Assembly (NCBI GenBank): GCA_964603255.1
Contig: CAZRVA010000010.1
Location: 1 to 41,247, forward strand
Direction: 5' to 3'
Source: UBA6183 sp964603255
GTDB taxonomy: Bacteria > Bacteroidota > Bacteroidia > UKL13-3
Length of the DNA: 41,247 bases
Shown in pieces: positions 29,810 to 39,832 of this stretch. Under the pieces are notes generated by a model that saw only the letters and a program-made list of their open reading frames with translations, was not told where the DNA came from and made no database searches. Position 1 is the stretch's first letter; each line of letters begins with the position of its first letter. A program made the position numbers and the translations under genes.

Positions 29810-32800
29810 TTATTGTTTAATCAATTGGCGAGTAATTACACTGTTACCAATTTGTACGCGAACCATGTATACTGCAGATTTTGCACTGAATTGAGTTTCG
29901 TTTAACTCAATTGTTTGTTTTCCTGCTGTTAAAACACCAGCGTTATTGGTATATACGTTACGACCAATCATATCATAAACTTCAACCTTAACGTTTTCTG
30001 ATTTCTCCAAGTCAAACTCAACATTTGTTGATGTAGAGAATGGATTTGGATAAACATTAAACTTAAGTTGAGCAGCTAATTCTTCGTTCAAACCAACGTT
30101 TGCGTTAATTGCTACAGACTCGCTGTATGCGGCATCACATAAGTTAGAGTCCAAAATAGTTAAGGTCACATTGTAGTTACCTTTACGATCAAAGATATGA
30201 GTGACTGCATTACTTGTTGAGTTGATTACCGGTGTACCATCACCAAAATTCCAGCTGTAACGAGTTAAGCCAACTCTATTTGCAGTAAATCTAACTCTAT
30301 TTGAATCTAACTTGTTAAATGTAAAGTTTACTGATAATGCACTACTAATGTTAATTGTTTTAGTAGCAGTATCACGACAACCCGCCACATCTACAATTAA
30401 CTTAGGTTGTTTAACACCACCTGTTAAGTATGAGTGAGTAGTGTTAGGACTGTTTGATGTATTGTTATCACCAAATAAGTAAGTAAATACCGGAGTTACA
30501 GCAGGAGGAACAATTGACTGATTTGTAAATGTTACAGCTTTACCAGCGCAACCATTACTTGTTGTAAAGTCAGCAATTGCTTTATCTTTAACAGTTGCAA
30601 TTGTTTGAATTGAATCCACACAACCATTAACTGAATCTCTAACTACTAATTTGACAAAGTAAGTACCCACTGCACCAAACGAATGAACAGGAACAGCTTG
30701 TGTTTTTGGCATTGAGTTGTCACCAAACGTCCAGGTATATTTTACTCTACCTATACCATCAGCAAATGTTGAGTTGTTGTTGATGATTAAGTTACTTGCC
30801 TTACAAGTGTTATCCAAAGTAAAGGCAGCAGTAGGCTTGTTGAACACAGAAACTGTAGTAGAAACTGTATCAGTACAACCATAGTTTGAAATAACTTTCA
30901 ATATGGCATTGTATGTACCACCAACAGGGTAGTAATATAATGGAGAGTTTGAGTACCCAATATCACCGTTACCGAATGTCCACTCGCTACCGATTGTATT
31001 CACACGACCGTTTTTACCAGGTGCGATTGAAGATGAATTAGTAAATTGAACCGGAGCACCAGCACATACATCTTGAGCAGTAAAGCTTGCGGTTGGTTGT
31101 GCAAATACTTGTAATGCCATAGAAGCTGTATCAATACAACCTACTGAGTTACGAACCAATAAGCGAACGTTTACAGTGGTATCTGAACCAGGAACGATAA
31201 CATTAGCTTCGATACTATCAACTACCCATCCACCGATGTTGTATGAATAGAAGTTACCAGGAGCATTAGGGCCAGTGCTTACAAAACGAGTAGGTTTGCC
31301 GGCACAAGCCAATGTTGCTGTAAATGAAGCTTCAGGTGAAGGTAAAACAGTTACATTATATACAGCAGAGTCTAACAATGTGGTATTGTTTCTTACAATC
31401 ATACGAACTCTGTAGTTTCCAGGAGTGCTGTACGACTTAATTGGGCTTGCTGCATTAGATGTTGTTCCATCACCAAAATCCCAGCTATACTGCATTGGCA
31501 ACGTAAACTGACCTGTTGTTGAAATATTGGTAAACTGGTTGTTGATGTTCTGACATAATGTGTCGTTTGGTGCAAAGAAATTAGCAACAGGAGCATTTCC
31601 AATTGTTACATATCTGAAAACAGTTGAGTCGCAGCCCTGTGGTAATAATCTAATCTTAACCAACATGGTAAATGTTTTGTTAGAATCAACAGGCATACCG
31701 TTAACTAACACATAACCAGGAGTGGTTGGAGTTGGAGGTACTAAACTGAAGTTTCTTGCCGAGTCTACAATGACATTGCTATTAGTTACTTGATCGTAGA
31801 AATACTTGTACATTGTTACATCTGCAACTGTCCATGTGCTGTTGTATTGAGCATTTGTTGCTCCTGTTGGAGGAACGATTTCATAACGTGCATTACCACC
31901 TACTTTAACCGCATCAGGAGTAAACATGTCACCAGTGTTAAATTGACCTTCGAATACAGAACCTTTAACTACAAATGGTCCGTTTTTGAAGTTTCTGAAA
32001 TATACAATTGCTGTATCATCCATGAAATTGGTACAGTTTGAAGTTAAGTTACGAGCCATTACACGTAAGTATGCAGAATCAGAAGTAGCTAAGTAACCTT
32101 GTAATGTCATGTTTGCATCTGTACCCACTACGGTAGGACCAATGTAACGCTGAGTTAACATATCGTACATAGTGTACTCAAACTTAGAATCCGCATTAGC
32201 GATAGTCAAGTTAATTGAATCGTTGTAGCAGTTAACAAAGTTTTTAGGAGTAATAGGTAATGATAAAAAGTTATCGAAAATTACAATACTATCTATAATG
32301 ATGTTACCACCATTCTTAGAGTATCCTTCAATACCTAAACGGATTCCAGAGTTACCTTGTAAACCTAAGCATACATCGTATACTTTGTATCCAGGAACAG
32401 CAAAAGAAGCGTTTTTACGATAAATAGGATAACTACTTACTAAGTCGAAATACATGCCAAAACCATAAGAAACCCTTACTAAAATAGAGTCATTTACGTT
32501 CATATTATCAGCAGACTGAGAAACGAACAACCTCAATGTAGGTCGTTTAGCATCGCTGAAGTCTAAACATGTTGAAGATATTCTAGAAGCTGTATTGTTT
32601 ACAGAATTTAACATTGCTGCACGTGTACCAGTTAAAGGAGCAAGAACTGGGTTGGTAACAGATCCAAATGATTGTAAATCCCAGATATTAGTGCTACCGT
32701 CAATACCTTCTGCAGTCCAATTGTATTCGTTCGGCAAATCGAAGCCTGTAGCAATAGAAGTATTGGCATTAATTGCCATTACAGTAGTTGTGTAGTTATA

Positions 32801-35800
32801 ACCTGAACGAGGATCTGTGTTAACAAACACAGAAGCTTGGTTTCCACCATCAACACCTGAGAAACGATAAGCAATTTTAGTGTTCATTGGTTGAGCAGGA
32901 ATTGAGTATACTCTATCCAAGCCAACTTTAGATGAAGCCTGTATTGCAACTTCAGCACCACCATTTATACGGTAGTATAAAGTATCTGTCATTGATGGTG
33001 ATTTATCCATGATACGAGCTTTGATTTCGATAGGCACTCCATCAAAGAAGCAGAAATCAGCAGGTTTAGTCATGTCATAAATTTTAGGACCAAAAATATC
33101 GCTGTAAGAGCCAACATATTCGTGGGCACCTATTGTAGCAATACCTGTGCTTAAACCAGGGCGAGGTGCACCAAGAATGTCATTGTTAACACGAGCAATT
33201 CTTGATCCCGCTCTATATAATGGAGATGAAGTATTGGTAGGAATTAAAAGATTAACATCACTTGTGTACGGTGAAAGAATACTCATTGAAAGAGTGTCTT
33301 GCTTGGTATAGTTTGCCCAATTTGCTAATGTAGGGTAGTTAACCGCTAATCCACTTATGTTAACACCGCCAATGTGGTTATTACTGAATGTACCTGCCAC
33401 AAAGTAATTGTTATAATCAGTGTATTTAAATGGATTTACATTACCTGCAATCGCAACCGCATATATATTTCCACCTGCTGATGGTCTTGATAATCTATTT
33501 TGTAAAATATTATTAGTTAAAGTAATATCTCCAAAAGTAGTAGAGTTTACAGCAACGCAGGCTGAAATACCAGCAGTTCCAAGAGTATTAGCCTGGCCCA
33601 AATTAATCGAGTTATTCCAAATGTTTACGTCAATTTCTGATGCAACTGACGGTACTACCTGCGTACCATTTAACAAGATGGCATATGGGTTATTGATAAA
33701 GTTTGCACCACTTGGAACCGATCCAGCAGCTGCAACACCAGAAATCATATTATTAAATATGTGTATTGATTTTTTGGCATCCCATCTTAAGTTAACATTG
33801 ATACCATAAGCAGCTGCGTTTGAAGTTGTAATACCTGTAATAGTGTTTCGGGTAATTGTTACAGCCGAATCAGTGTTGGAGAAAGGTAATGCTGCATTGC
33901 TAATTTCAATACCACTGTTTAAGTTAAAGGTTGGTATGTTATTTCTTATCAAATTGCTATCTATTAACAAATTCGCTTGAGAAATTGCCAAAATACCAGC
34001 AGCATTATTTATACCACCAAAGTAATCAGTTGGCACACCAGCATTGTAACTTGTACCACCAATAGTGTTTCCTGTAACAACTGTACCTAAGTCGTATGCA
34101 CCAGAAGCTGCAGTATTTCCTCTTAAATGAATACCATACTTAACACCGGTTATGTAGTTACCTTCAAAACGGTTGTTGTTGTTGCGCTCTCTGATTGGGT
34201 TGACAGGAACGGTGGTTGGAGATGTAAAAGCTACACCACCTTGATAGATACCAGCAAATGTTGAAATTGAATTTGGAGTTGAGTAACCAATAATATTACA
34301 GTTCTTAATTTCAATATTTGTTGCAGGTTGAGCCCAACCCATTACATCAATAATCCTTGTTAATGCATTATTTACAAAGGTTACGTTTGCAGGAGTTTGC
34401 GGCAATCTGATAGTTAAGTTTCTGTTAATTCCATCTGATGAACCATCTATAGTAACATAGCGTGCTCCTTGGAATCTAAGTACACTACCTGCTGCTGAAA
34501 ATTGTGATCTAGTTGAAGCACCAGTAGAAGAGATTACAGGATTAGCACCAGTTGCAGGCCTGATGATAATTTGCCTGTTCATGCCATTATTTCCACTCAT
34601 ATTAGGGTAATCATGAAGCGCAGTAATTAATGTATCTCCTTCACCAATATAACCACTAGTGATGTTAACTAATATCTCATAAAAAGGAGGCTGATCGGCA
34701 TCAACACCATTAGTATTGATGTAACGGAATAAGTTATTAATCGTGTTGAATGAACCTACAGTGTTGTTTCCTGTTAAAGGAGGAGCCATCACACCATTTA
34801 CCGTGTAGGTTGCGCCACCCATTAACGGAGAATAGTTTCTAGGTAACTCTAATGCACCAACGGTAGCATCAAAATTTCTTGCATTACCAGCAATGTCAAG
34901 CACAACAGAACCATTTCTCACAACAGATCTCGCGATGTGACCAACGTACATAAGATCCATAGCATTCGTTGTATCATTAAGGAATGGCACCTCACCAAAC
35001 TTAGATGTACTTTCAAATCCGTATTGTGTTCTCAATTCGGCCATAGATGGCAACTGAACATTCGGATTTATTAAGCCTATGATATTGTTTGTGAAATTAG
35101 GATTTCCTCCAGTATAATAAACGTTTGTATTACTCTCTACGAAAGGGTTTTGAGTACCACCAACAGCTATTGCCAAAGCATTAGATACTGTACCAGCCGA
35201 GATTCTTCCGTATGTATTTGAGAATATGTTACTACGCGAAGTAATGCCTGCAGCTCTTGGACCAATGTATAATGCTGTTGAGAATGAACCTGGGTTAACC
35301 TGAACAACCGGATGTTGAGAAAGGCTAATAGTGTTGTGTATTAAACTAACCCCAATATTAACAGTACCAGCTGCAACCACAGGCGACTCAATAGCAATAC
35401 CCGAAGCAGAACCTAAGTTCGCAGGAGAAGAAGCTCCTGTTCCGTATATTTTTGCAATGATGTTATTCGAAATTGTAATTCCTCTGTTTGCCTCACTAAT
35501 ACCAACACGGATACCAACTGCATAACCTCCAGTAGAACCTAAGTTGTAAATAGTATTTCTTGTGATATCGATATTTTGAGGGGTTCCTGTTTCATTGGTA
35601 GTACCATCAATATCAATACCCCTAAAGCCGCTGGCAGATGAAATATTGTTTTTGATGACGTTACTATCAATTGTACCTTGTAAAACACCTTTAATATATA
35701 TACCTGATACATTTTGTAAGCCTCCACCAACATAGGTAGTTGGGTTCGCAGTTCCGGTAGCGATATCACCACCAATGCGGTTTCTGATAATTGTTAAAAA

Positions 35801-38209
35801 CTGATCAACTTGAGCTGCTTTTGCTCTCCAGTATATACCATATCTAACCGCCTCAATTACGTTATCTCCGATATAGTTATTAATGTTGGCACCACCAATT
35901 GCGCTGGCTAAACCAGTTGGGTTATTTGCGGCTCCCATGTAAATACCCACCAAAGTGTTGTTAATGGCAGTTGTTGAGCTACCTCTTAAAATACAGTTTT
36001 TAATTGTGTTACCTGAAGTAGTGTGATTAAGGGTTGGGATCATTGCAATTAGTTTTGCTTGAGCAGAGTTTGCTGTACCTGGTAAACTAATTGTTATATG
36101 TTTAGATGCTGTTCCATCAATTTCAAAAAATGAAGCACCGTATAATTTAATTAACGCAGAGTTGTTACAAATTTGAGCACCACCAGGTATAGTAATATTA
36201 ACTGGCAACGATGCTGTTAGTTTAATAGGACGTGTGCCTGACATGCCAGGGTAAGGCATAATTGCTGGTGGAACAGTAGCATCAGCAGCGAAACCATTAT
36301 TAAATGTAACAGTAATAGTACCTGTACCTGTTGTACCAAAACTATTTAGATGATTGATGAAACTTGTCAATGATGCGAAAGACCCTGAAGTAGGATTGGC
36401 ATTCGTTGGCCATGCATCAGTACCATTGATACTATATGTTGCACCTCCAACCAATGCTGCTAAAGCATTTGTTGTATTTTGTGTAAACTGGTATGCACCA
36501 ATTGATGCGTTTGCGGCTGGTCTTGCGTTACCCAAGATATCAAATGATACCATTGAGCGACCTGCTGATGCGTAACGAGTAGCAGCACCATTCGAGGTTA
36601 CTAAAGTTGTATCATTTTCGAAAGCAGGGCGGGTAACTATACTGTTTCTGTCGAAACCTGTAAAAGAAGCCCACTCACTAACAGATGTGTAGTTGTTTAA
36701 TACAGTGTAACCAACATTTGCCCAACCACCAGTAGTTGTTACTTCGTATAAATTGTTATCTATACTATCAAATGGAGAAGTGACAACATTTGCAACTGCA
36801 TTGCGGTTAACAATAATTGCATACGTATTGTATGCACCAATTGCTGTTGGAATATTTTGCTGAATGTTTGAAAAAATATTATTGAAAACACGAATACCAC
36901 CATTAGTAGTAGCTGCTGTAGCCAAACATGCTGAACCCGAATTGTTCAATACTGCACCGGTAAGTGCGATACTGTTATTCAAAATGTCGATACCGGCATT
37001 TGCAGTATTATCCTCTACCAAAATACCTATTGGATATTGGAAACTCGCAACAGATGCAGAACCTGGTGATGATAGTTTTGCAATAGTGTTATTTGTTATT
37101 CTAATTGCCAAACGTTGCGCATGAGTTCCAAGTGCTACCCTAATACCAGTAACACCACCGTTTGTGGCCGAAAGGTTATACATTCTGTTACCATTGATAG
37201 TGATGTTACTATCTAATGATAAAGAACTTGCTATGTTCGAAAGCTCAATACCTTTAAAACCTGTTTGTCCAGGAAGGTTGTTCATAATTGTATTGCCTTC
37301 AACAACTGCATTAGCCTGATTACTCAACATGATACCAGCTACGTTGGCAGCACCACCTATAAAACTGGTTGCATTACCAATTCTATTGTTTCTAACAACC
37401 AACCCTAAGTCTTGCCCTCCAGTTGTAGCAGAACCAAAACCACGGGCATAAACACCGTACTGAACACCACTAATGTTACAATTAACAACACTGATGTTTG
37501 CATTTCTCCTTGCAGAGTTCGTATTGATGTTTGAACCTCCGATATAAACACCGGCATAGGTGCTCACAACAGAAGCGTTGGACACACCATTGATATTTAC
37601 GTTTCTAACAGTTACTGTATTAATTGGTGAAGCAGCAGTGCTTACGAGTTCAACCACACGTTGTGTTGCATTAGCACCTGTTGCATTAACACTCAACGTT
37701 ATGTTGCGTTGACCAGGGGTTCCCTCACCGTCTAGTATGAAAAACTGAGTTCCTAGGAAACTGAACAAGCCGGTATTAGCTGTTTGTGCACCTGTCGTAG
37801 TGATGTTAAAATTACTACCTGCCGAAGGCTTTAGAACTACGGTTCTAATTGCAGAGGCATATGGAATTGACCCCACGTTTACGCCAGATGCATTAGGTTC
37901 TTGACCTGTGTAACCTGGCACCAACATAATCGTCAGTTGACCAATCGTATTAGGATCGATACCATTTGCAGTTAATGCGTTGATAACCCCAGTAGTGTTT
38001 GTGTAAGGATTACCCGCTGTGTAAGCACCTGATAAGTTAACAAAGGTGTCTTTGGGTGCAACTAAATCGTTACCCACACCGTTTACATAATAGGTTTGAC
38101 CCGCAGCGAACGGAGCCTGTGCTTTGACACTCGTGAGCCCTGTTAGCATGGCTAACAAGAACACCGAGGCAAAGAGTTTGTTTGATAGATAAGTAAACTT
38201 GGTCCTCAT
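29810..38209 (-). CDS. Giant beta-helix and PKD T9SS adhesin
   Basis: This 2799-residue protein starts with a signal peptide (about 1-31, ending SVKAQ). Three homologous beta-helix modules of about 540-590 residues lie at about 32-590, 590-1130 and 1131-1700. They open with QTYYVNGVGN, ATYSINGTDA or ATYTVNGVMA and are full of short INN.I.N turns. A linker with a YYRINGG strand follows, then a MAM-like jelly roll (about 1790-1960). Six PKD-type domains occupy about 2200-2705 (signatures YSWDFGDGTT, YTWTFGDNS, YSWNFGDGTP). A T9SS sorting domain closes the protein (VYPNPFSTSTNVEFDLEKS, ending RQLIKQ). The helix modules probably bind ligand at the tip while the PKD string acts as a stalk. The overall plan resembles the 11107-17994 protein, so the two may be distant paralogues. 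No catalytic motif is seen. Confidence 0.9.
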   Translation of the reverse strand: MRTKFTYLSNKLFASVFLLAMLTGLTSVKAQAPFAAGQTYYVNGVGNDLVAPKDTFVNLSGAYTAGNPYTNTTGVINALTANGIDPNTIGQLTIMLVPGYTGQEPNASGVNVGSIPYASAIRTVVLKPSAGSNFNITTTGAQTANTGLFSFLGTQFFILDGEGTPGQRNITLSVNATGANATQRVVELVSTAASPINTVTVRNVNINGVSNASVVSTYAGVYIGGSNINTNSARRNANISVVNCNISGVQYGVYARGFGSATTGGQDLGLVVRNNRIGNATSFIGGAANVAGIMLSNQANAVVEGNTIMNNLPGQTGFKGIELSNIASSLSLDSNITINGNRMYNLSATNGGVTGIRVALGTHAQRLAIRITNNTIAKLSSPGSASVASFQYPIGILVEDNTANAGIDILNNSIALTGAVLNNSGSACLATAATTNGGIRVFNNIFSNIQQNIPTAIGAYNTYAIIVNRNAVANVVTSPFDSIDNNLYEVTTTGGWANVGYTVLNNYTSVSEWASFTGFDRNSIVTRPAFENDTTLVTSNGAATRYASAGRSMVSFDILGNARPAANASIGAYQFTQNTTNALAALVGGATYSINGTDAWPTNANPTSGSFASLTSFINHLNSFGTTGTGTITVTFNNGFAADATVPPAIMPYPGMSGTRPIKLTASLPVNITIPGGAQICNNSALIKLYGASFFEIDGTASKHITISLPGTANSAQAKLIAMIPTLNHTTSGNTIKNCILRGSSTTAINNTLVGIYMGAANNPTGLASAIGGANINNYIGDNVIEAVRYGIYWRAKAAQVDQFLTIIRNRIGGDIATGTANPTTYVGGGLQNVSGIYIKGVLQGTIDSNVIKNNISSASGFRGIDIDGTTNETGTPQNIDITRNTIYNLGSTGGYAVGIRVGISEANRGITISNNIIAKIYGTGASSPANLGSASGIAIESPVVAAGTVNIGVSLIHNTISLSQHPVVQVNPGSFSTALYIGPRAAGITSRSNIFSNTYGRISAGTVSNALAIAVGGTQNPFVESNTNVYYTGGNPNFTNNIIGLINPNVQLPSMAELRTQYGFESTSKFGEVPFLNDTTNAMDLMYVGHIARSVVRNGSVVLDIAGNARNFDATVGALELPRNYSPLMGGATYTVNGVMAPPLTGNNTVGSFNTINNLFRYINTNGVDADQPPFYEILVNITSGYIGEGDTLITALHDYPNMSGNNGMNRQIIIRPATGANPVISSTGASTRSQFSAAGSVLRFQGARYVTIDGSSDGINRNLTIRLPQTPANVTFVNNALTRIIDVMGWAQPATNIEIKNCNIIGYSTPNSISTFAGIYQGGVAFTSPTTVPVNPIRERNNNNRFEGNYITGVKYGIHLRGNTAASGAYDLGTVVTGNTIGGTSYNAGVPTDYFGGINNAAGILAISQANLLIDSNLIRNNIPTFNLNSGIEISNAALPFSNTDSAVTITRNTITGITTSNAAAYGINVNLRWDAKKSIHIFNNMISGVAAAGSVPSGANFINNPYAILLNGTQVVPSVASEIDVNIWNNSINLGQANTLGTAGISACVAVNSTTFGDITLTNNILQNRLSRPSAGGNIYAVAIAGNVNPFKYTDYNNYFVAGTFSNNHIGGVNISGLAVNYPTLANWANYTKQDTLSMSILSPYTSDVNLLIPTNTSSPLYRAGSRIARVNNDILGAPRPGLSTGIATIGAHEYVGSYSDIFGPKIYDMTKPADFCFFDGVPIEIKARIMDKSPSMTDTLYYRINGGAEVAIQASSKVGLDRVYSIPAQPMNTKIAYRFSGVDGGNQASVFVNTDPRSGYNYTTTVMAINANTSIATGFDLPNEYNWTAEGIDGSTNIWDLQSFGSVTNPVLAPLTGTRAAMLNSVNNTASRISSTCLDFSDAKRPTLRLFVSQSADNMNVNDSILVRVSYGFGMYFDLVSSYPIYRKNASFAVPGYKVYDVCLGLQGNSGIRLGIEGYSKNGGNIIIDSIVIFDNFLSLPITPKNFVNCYNDSINLTIANADSKFEYTMYDMLTQRYIGPTVVGTDANMTLQGYLATSDSAYLRVMARNLTSNCTNFMDDTAIVYFRNFKNGPFVVKGSVFEGQFNTGDMFTPDAVKVGGNARYEIVPPTGATNAQYNSTWTVADVTMYKYFYDQVTNSNVIVDSARNFSLVPPTPTTPGYVLVNGMPVDSNKTFTMLVKIRLLPQGCDSTVFRYVTIGNAPVANFFAPNDTLCQNINNQFTNISTTGQFTLPMQYSWDFGDGTTSNAASPIKSYSTPGNYRVRMIVRNNTTLLDSAVYNVTVLPSPEASFTATLACAGKPTRFVSTGPNAPGNFYSYNIGGWVVDSIEANVIVPGSDTTVNVRLLVRNSVGCIDTASMALQVFAQPTASFTAQDVCAGAPVQFTNSSSIAPGKNGRVNTIGSEWTFGNGDIGYSNSPLYYYPVGGTYNAILKVISNYGCTDTVSTTVSVFNKPTAAFTLDNTCKASNLIINNNSTFADGIGRVKYTWTFGDNSMPKTQAVPVHSFGAVGTYFVKLVVRDSVNGCVDSIQTIATVKDKAIADFTTSNGCAGKAVTFTNQSIVPPAVTPVFTYLFGDNNTSNSPNTTHSYLTGGVKQPKLIVDVAGCRDTATKTINISSALSVNFTFNKLDSNRVRFTANRVGLTRYSWNFGDGTPVINSTSNAVTHIFDRKGNYNVTLTILDSNLCDAAYSESVAINANVGLNEELAAQLKFNVYPNPFSTSTNVEFDLEKSENVKVEVYDMIGRNVYTNNAGVLTAGKQTIELNETQFSAKSAVYMVRVQIGNSVITRQLIKQ

Positions 38210-38244
38210 ATATAGATGTTGTATTTATTTTTCTGAGTATTAAT

Positions 38245-38275
38245 CAAAGTTTAAAAATTTTAATCAAAATTCAAA
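38245..38275 (-). promoter_or_regulatory. Candidate promoter of the beta-helix/PKD adhesin
   Basis: On the minus strand TTTG (38272-38275) is followed after exactly 19 bp by AAACTTTG (38245-38252), which matches TTTG-N19-TAnnTTTG with one mismatch. The -33 box lies inside the last codons of the OstA-like gene. The predicted start gives a leader of about 30 nt before the ATG at 38209. The adhesin may therefore have its own promoter as well as read-through from the OstA-like gene. Confidence 0.45.
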
Positions 38276-39793
38276 ACCTTTTTCATACAATTTTCGGCTT
38301 TTAAGATTTTGTTTAGTCGGCCTACCTTTGCTTCTCCACACAAATCCCTTGAGCCTCAACTCTTCTGGGGTTAATTCATTAATAGGATAAAAGGTCGCAT
38401 CTGGCTGTGTAATAAATTTCGCATTTTTAATTTTGCCCTGTTCAAAGGCAAAAGCCATCTCGCTACAATCAATCACATTTACACCAATATAAGCACTGTC
38501 TTCCTTGGCGTAGTATATACTTTGCCCGTTGCCGTAAACTTTGATAAAAGATATTTTCCCATTGGCAAAAAGAGCAGTCATATTCTTGCCTTTTACCTGA
38601 TTAAAATGCCTGCTTGTTTCTTTTGATATCACAAAGCTGTTGTTTCTGATGTCCATTGAATCGAGCTTGCGGTTGTTCAAATAAAACAAAATCGTATCTC
38701 CTGTAACCTGATTACCTTCACTCCACAAAATGGGTTGATGATACAGGGTCATTAGCGAATCACTTTTTATGTAAACTAAGGAGTCGCATACCACCTGCAT
38801 ATCCGACTTGTATATTTTTACGCTTCGATAAGCTTTTAAAATATCCTTTCCTTGTTTTTGTCTTTTTTGATAAGTGTAAATCGTATCAGCCCATATCATC
38901 ATGCTGTCGTTATCAACTATACTTACCACAAGTGGATTACTGGTAACGTAGCTCCTTCCCTCTTTACCAAATAGCTCGGCTTTGTTTCCTAATACTACCG
39001 TTTTGTTAACTGTATCAATAATAACCAAGCTACCAATTGCCTTAGCATACTTTATCTTTCTATCGTAAATAATGGTATCAGCTATCAATGTATTTTCGGC
39101 ACTACGAATTTTGGCACGCTTATAAAAAACGCCTGTTTGCTTTTCGGTGTGATAGCTACCCGCTTGGCAATAAATTGTATCATCTGCTGATACAATTTTG
39201 GTATTGCTATAAAAGTGTGCAACACGAGTATTGGTTTGGTATTTTAAAGTATCTGATGTTAACGAAAAATCGGGGCTAACCAAACGAACTCCTTTTTTAA
39301 AAAACAACTCTTTGGTTGATGTGTAATAGTAACCGTACTGGCTCTTCAATTCGTTTTGTCCACTGTTTAGTGTTCCACCACTAAAATAGCTTGCTTTATT
39401 GTTGGCTAAATCAAACTCAAGTTCATTGGTTTTAAGTGTTGATGTGGCATCAACCATGCTCACATTTTTTTCTAATCGCGCTATCCTTTTATTTCCATCA
39501 TACTTCAATACATCACCATAAAAATTTACGCTATCGTTGTGGTTGATGTTTACATTGTGATAAGCCTCAACAAAATTTGTTTCATCAAATAAGTAAGCGC
39601 TATCGCAACTTAATATGGTTTGATCTTGTTTTAACTTAACTGCACCTATCAACTTCTTTACTTTATTTTTACCGCGCGTTTCCAGTTCAAATGTATTGGC
39701 ATTCAGAATCTCAATTCTATTTCCTTGTGCCAACACATTTTTTACCATACTTAAAAGCATGATTAAAAAGGTAAGTATTATGTATTTTTTCAT
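38264..39793 (-). CDS. OstA-like protein (LptA/LptD N-terminal family)
   Basis: This 509-residue protein has a signal peptide (about 1-22, ending KNVLAQ) followed by repeated beta-jellyroll strands typical of the OstA/LptA fold, with recurring DSAYLFDE, DTLKYQ, DTIIYD and DSLVYIKSDS motifs. The family forms the periplasmic bridge or the N-terminal part of the outer-membrane translocon in lipopolysaccharide transport. In Bacteroidota such stand-alone OstA-like proteins of about 500-600 residues occur next to unrelated housekeeping genes, as here beside tilS. It is divergent from tilS, with 39 bp between the two starts, and ends 54 bp before the large adhesin gene on the same strand. No barrel domain is present, so it is not a full LptD. 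Confidence 0.85.
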   Translation of the reverse strand: MKKYIILTFLIMLLSMVKNVLAQGNRIEILNANTFELETRGKNKVKKLIGAVKLKQDQTILSCDSAYLFDETNFVEAYHNVNINHNDSVNFYGDVLKYDGNKRIARLEKNVSMVDATSTLKTNELEFDLANNKASYFSGGTLNSGQNELKSQYGYYYTSTKELFFKKGVRLVSPDFSLTSDTLKYQTNTRVAHFYSNTKIVSADDTIYCQAGSYHTEKQTGVFYKRAKIRSAENTLIADTIIYDRKIKYAKAIGSLVIIDTVNKTVVLGNKAELFGKEGRSYVTSNPLVVSIVDNDSMMIWADTIYTYQKRQKQGKDILKAYRSVKIYKSDMQVVCDSLVYIKSDSLMTLYHQPILWSEGNQVTGDTILFYLNNRKLDSMDIRNNSFVISKETSRHFNQVKGKNMTALFANGKISFIKVYGNGQSIYYAKEDSAYIGVNVIDCSEMAFAFEQGKIKNAKFITQPDATFYPINELTPEELRLKGFVWRSKGRPTKQNLKSRKLYEKGFEF

Positions 39794-39801
39794 TTAGCCA
39801 C

Positions 39802-39809
39802 CAAAACTA
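39802..39809 (-). promoter_or_regulatory. -7 promoter element of the OstA-like gene
   Basis: TAGTTTTG on the minus strand is a perfect TAnnTTTG match ending 8 nt before the ATG at 39793. It lies 11 bp from the oppositely oriented tilS element. No -33 box was found at the usual spacing. Confidence 0.4.
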
Positions 39810-39820
39810 AGCAAATATTG

Positions 39821-39828
39821 TAATTTTG
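39821..39828 (+). promoter_or_regulatory. -7 promoter element of tilS
   Basis: TAATTTTG is a perfect TAnnTTTG match with only 4 nt before the tilS ATG at 39833. Transcription should start at or next to the A of ATG, which implies a leaderless message. No TTTG box lies 19-20 bp upstream. Confidence 0.4.
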
Positions 39829-39832
39829 ACCC

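Noticed and set aside
38241..38268. Repeated TAATCAAA words after the OstA-like gene as an operator
   Set aside because: The words are short, AT-rich and overlap the predicted promoter boxes, so chance or promoter function explains them.
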